A stretch of DNA of 15,947 nt from JAJPHY01 sp040754475 (GTDB lineage: Bacteria; Actinomycetota; UBA4738; HRBIN12). Of the stretch, positions 13,907 through 15,947 are shown one piece after another. Where the stretch lies: assembly GCA_040754475.1 (NCBI GenBank), contig JBFMCN010000049.1:1-15947 (forward strand). Reading direction: 5' to 3'. How positions within the stretch are numbered: the first letter of the stretch is position 1; each line of letters begins with the position of its first letter. The translations under genes and the position numbers were made by a program. A model generated the notes under the pieces. It did not search any database. It saw nothing but the letters and a program-made list of their open reading frames with translations, and had not been told where the DNA came from.

Positions 13907-13912
13907 CTCCTT
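13907..13912 (-). promoter_or_regulatory. Ribosome binding site fixing the TTG start of the BY-kinase
   Basis: On the reverse strand AAGGAG is followed by six bases and TTG (13900). No other start codon nearby has such a signal. Confidence 0.75.
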
Positions 13913-13924
13913 CTCGAGCTTCGA

Positions 13925-15004
13925 CTATTCTCCCGCGTTCTGAGGGGTCCCTCCCGCAACCGGGCGGGTCTGCTCGGCTGGCGGCGAAGCCTTCGAGGGT
14001 CGCCGGCCTTCGTTCACAAGCAGCCCCCAGGCCGCGGTCCCAGCGGCGGCGAAGGCGGAGACACCTATGATCAGGACCTCCCTGGAGGACGTGGCGAGCA
14101 CCACGGCGAGCGCGGAGCACACGGCCTGGATCGCAAAGGCCGTGAACGCAACTCCGCGCGATGACATGCCCCGTGCGGCCAGGCGGTGGGAGGTGTGGTC
14201 GGTCGCGCCCACGTAGATCGGTCGATGCTGGAGGAGCCGTAGGCTCACGACCACGGCCGTGTCGAACAGCGGAAACGCCAGGGCCAGGACGGGCAGTGCG
14301 GCTCGCACGGCGCCCGACTGCGTGGCTATGTCGAGCTCCAGACCGATGGCGGCCAGCATGAACCCGAGGGCCAGCGAGCCGGCGTCCCCCAGGAAGATCC
14401 TCGCCGGGGGGAAGTTGTGCGCCAGGAACCCCAGACTCGCACCACAGATCGCGATGGCGAGGGAGGCGACAAGAAAGCGGCCCTCGTGGGCCGAGATCCC
14501 GAAGAACCCGAGCGCGCTGAGGGCCGCGAGGCCGGAGGCAAGCCCGTCCATGTTGTCGACGAGGTTCAGTGCGTTCGTCACCGCGACGACCCAAGCGACT
14601 GTGAGTGCGAGGTCCAAGGCAGCGACGCCGAACAAGCCACCTCGAATCCCCGCGGCCCATAGGGCGACCCCCGCGCTGACCTCGACCAGTACCTTGGGAA
14701 CGGGGCCGACCGTCCGCCAGTCGTCGAAGAACCCGAGCAGGCACATCGCGCCGCCGCCCAGGAGGATCGTGGTCACTCGCGCCGTCAGCCCCCGAGTCGC
14801 GACGGCTACGAGCACCAGAGTCACGGCGACGGCGAGGCCGCCGAGGTACGGGGTGGCGGTGCGGTGGAATCGGCCCTGGCGCGGCCGGTCGAGGATGCCA
14901 TATCGGCGAGCGACCCTGCCCATCAGGGGCGTGAGCGCCCAGGACAGGGCCAGCGCCGAGGAGAACGAGATCAGATATCGGGGCAGATGCTCGAACGCGC
15001 TCAC
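13925..15004 (-). CDS. Polyprenyl-phosphate sugar-1-phosphate transferase (WecA/TagO family)
   Basis: A 359-residue multi-pass membrane enzyme of glycosyltransferase family 4. It should transfer a sugar-1-phosphate, usually from a UDP-HexNAc, to undecaprenyl phosphate and so start lipid-linked glycan synthesis. Family motifs occur in order: HRTATPYLGG (47-56), GFFDDW (91-96, Asp94-Asp95), NALNLVDNMDGLASG (144-158), NFPPARIFLGDAGS (197-210, Asp207) and DHTSHRL (269-275). About ten membrane segments are visible, with a polar Pro/Ala tail after 333. GTG 15004 overlaps the epimerase stop in a GTGA junction, so translation is coupled; a longer frame upstream runs only opposite the epimerase coding frame and is rejected. 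It could also serve wall teichoic acid-like or arabinogalactan-like polymers; the sugar cannot be read from sequence. Confidence 0.92.
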   Translation of the reverse strand: MSAFEHLPRYLISFSSALALSWALTPLMGRVARRYGILDRPRQGRFHRTATPYLGGLAVAVTLVLVAVATRGLTARVTTILLGGGAMCLLGFFDDWRTVGPVPKVLVEVSAGVALWAAGIRGGLFGVAALDLALTVAWVVAVTNALNLVDNMDGLASGLAALSALGFFGISAHEGRFLVASLAIAICGASLGFLAHNFPPARIFLGDAGSLALGFMLAAIGLELDIATQSGAVRAALPVLALAFPLFDTAVVVSLRLLQHRPIYVGATDHTSHRLAARGMSSRGVAFTAFAIQAVCSALAVVLATSSREVLIIGVSAFAAAGTAAWGLLVNEGRRPSKASPPAEQTRPVAGGTPQNAGE

Positions 15005-15947
15005 TGTGACCCGCCGGGTACCGGGACGGCGAGGCCCAGGACCCGACGTTCGTGCTCGATCACGTCGGCGAGCGTGTCCTTCAAGCTCCGGCTGGGGCTC
15101 CAGCCAGTCAGCGAAGCGATCTTCGTCGTATCGGGGACTCGCCGCGGCATGTCCTCGAATCCCTGCTCGTATGCCTCGTCGTAGGGGATGCGCACGACGC
15201 TCGACGAGGATCCGGTCATGTCGATGACCATGGCGGCAAGCCGGGCGATCGTGACCTCTTCCCGGGAGCCGACGTTGAAGACCTCGCCGACGGCGCCCGG
15301 GTGATCGAGCAGGCCGAGCAGGGCGCGAACGGCGTCTTCGACGTGACAGAAGCACCGACGCTGCTCCCCGTCCCCATAGATCGTGAGGTCCTCTCCGCGC
15401 AGGGCCTGGCGGACGAACCGCGGGACGACCATGCCGAACTCGCCGGTCTGCCTGGGTCCGACGCAGTTGAACAAGCGAACGACCACGACGGGAAGACCGC
15501 GATCCTGCCAGTAAGCGTGGGCAAGTATCTCGTCCACGGCCTTCGCGGTGCTGTAGGACCAGCGGGCCTTGAATGGCGAGCCAAGGATCCGATCGGCGTC
15601 CTCGCGGAGGGACCGGTTGGCGTTCTTTCCGTAGATCTCGGAGGTCGAGGTCACGAGCACCTTGCAGCCCGCTGCCGCCGCGGCGTCGAGGACGATCTCC
15701 GTTCCTCTTATGTTCGTGATGAGCGACTCGAGCGGTCGCTCGACGATCAGCTTGACGCCGACCGCTGCGGCGAGGTGCACGAGGACGTCGGCCCACGCCG
15801 CCAACTCAGTGACCAGGGCGTGGTCGAGGATCGTTCCCTGCCGGAACGTGAAGCCGGGCCTTCCTTTCACATGTCTCAGGTTGGACAGACTGCCCGTGGA
15901 CAGATCGTCGAGGGCGACGACTTCGTCGCCCCGCTCCAGGAGGGTCT
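15001..15947 (-). CDS. NAD-dependent sugar-nucleotide epimerase/dehydratase (partial, 5' end outside window)
   Basis: An extended short-chain dehydrogenase acting on nucleotide sugars. The frame stays open to the window edge, so the start and the GxxGxxG cofactor motif are missing; GTG 15870 is internal, because the family match continues upstream of it (ERGDEVVALDDLSTG). Visible are LVHLAAAVGVKLIVERP, the VTSTSEIYGKN strand, the catalytic Tyr-x-x-x-Lys in SYSTAKAVDE, RLFNCVGPRQ, the substrate-binding IYGDGEQRRCFCHVED, and GEVFNVGS. The C-terminal DEAYEQGFEDMPRRVPDTTK resembles UDP-glucuronate decarboxylase-like and UDP-glucose 4-epimerase-like proteins. It would supply an activated sugar for the downstream glycan genes, with which it is coupled. 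The exact reaction is undecided. Confidence 0.9.
   Translation of the reverse strand, partial: TLLERGDEVVALDDLSTGSLSNLRHVKGRPGFTFRQGTILDHALVTELAAWADVLVHLAAAVGVKLIVERPLESLITNIRGTEIVLDAAAAAGCKVLVTSTSEIYGKNANRSLREDADRILGSPFKARWSYSTAKAVDEILAHAYWQDRGLPVVVVRLFNCVGPRQTGEFGMVVPRFVRQALRGEDLTIYGDGEQRRCFCHVEDAVRALLGLLDHPGAVGEVFNVGSREEVTIARLAAMVIDMTGSSSSVVRIPYDEAYEQGFEDMPRRVPDTTKIASLTGWSPSRSLKDTLADVIEHERRVLGLAVPVPGGSQ

Noticed and set aside
12777..14744. Very long reverse frame of 655 codons overlapping the kinase and transferase genes
   Set aside because: Its composition (Arg/Gly/Pro-rich) is that of a frame shadow; both overlapped genes have full family motifs.
15005..15796. A long upstream extension of the WecA/TagO frame
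   Set aside because: It lies wholly opposite codons of the epimerase in another frame, is very Arg/Gly-rich and matches no family; the GTG 15004 overlap explains the true start.

Overview
The window comes from a GC-rich bacterium, most likely a member of the Actinomycetota, possibly a deep-branching uncultured one. The evidence is high GC, several GTG/TTG starts, a tRNA without an encoded CCA, a HadA/HadB-type dehydratase pair close to rpmG/secE/nusG (a gene order known from actinobacteria), a probable leaderless gene and an L10 leader. This placement rests on gene content only.

Left part (1-2348): the last 40 codons of EF-Tu (tuf) are followed by rpmG (L33). A reverse-strand NarL/LuxR response regulator comes next, then a short frameshifted remnant of a short-chain dehydrogenase/ketoreductase, then a translationally coupled pair of hot-dog-fold dehydratase subunits (HadA-like, HadB/MaoC-like).

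Middle-left part (2353-5869, reverse strand): an O-antigen ligase/polymerase-family membrane protein with a probable leaderless GTG start precedes a roughly 585-residue soluble coiled-coil protein of unknown function. The upstream region 5870-5980 carries two back-to-back promoters. One drives the ligase leftward; the other drives tRNA-Trp and secE rightward.

Centre (5981-9604, forward strand): tRNA-Trp(CCA), secE, nusG, rplK, rplA, then a promoter, L10 leader and attenuator hairpin, then rplJ and rplL. This is the usual translation/transcription-factor block. Oddities are a NusG with a long acidic N-terminus built partly from a perfect 4 x 18 bp repeat, an L11 with Thr in place of the conserved third Pro of PPVGPALG, and an L33 whose fourth zinc Cys is Asp. 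rpoB does not follow rplL; a small XRE-type regulator does.

Right part (10229-15947, reverse strand): a tight exopolysaccharide operon reads leftward. It contains a sugar-nucleotide epimerase/dehydratase (5' end beyond the window), a WecA/TagO-type polyprenyl-phosphate sugar-1-phosphate transferase, a fused Wzz/BY-kinase with a tyrosine-rich tail and a degenerate Walker A' motif, and a DUF4012 protein. Together with the ligase at 4184-5869 this suggests lipid-linked synthesis and export of a surface polysaccharide. No CRISPR array, transposase, integrase or rRNA was seen. I do not see a clearly new system; the most unusual items are the coiled-coil partner of the ligase, the degenerate BY-kinase and the L11 substitution.
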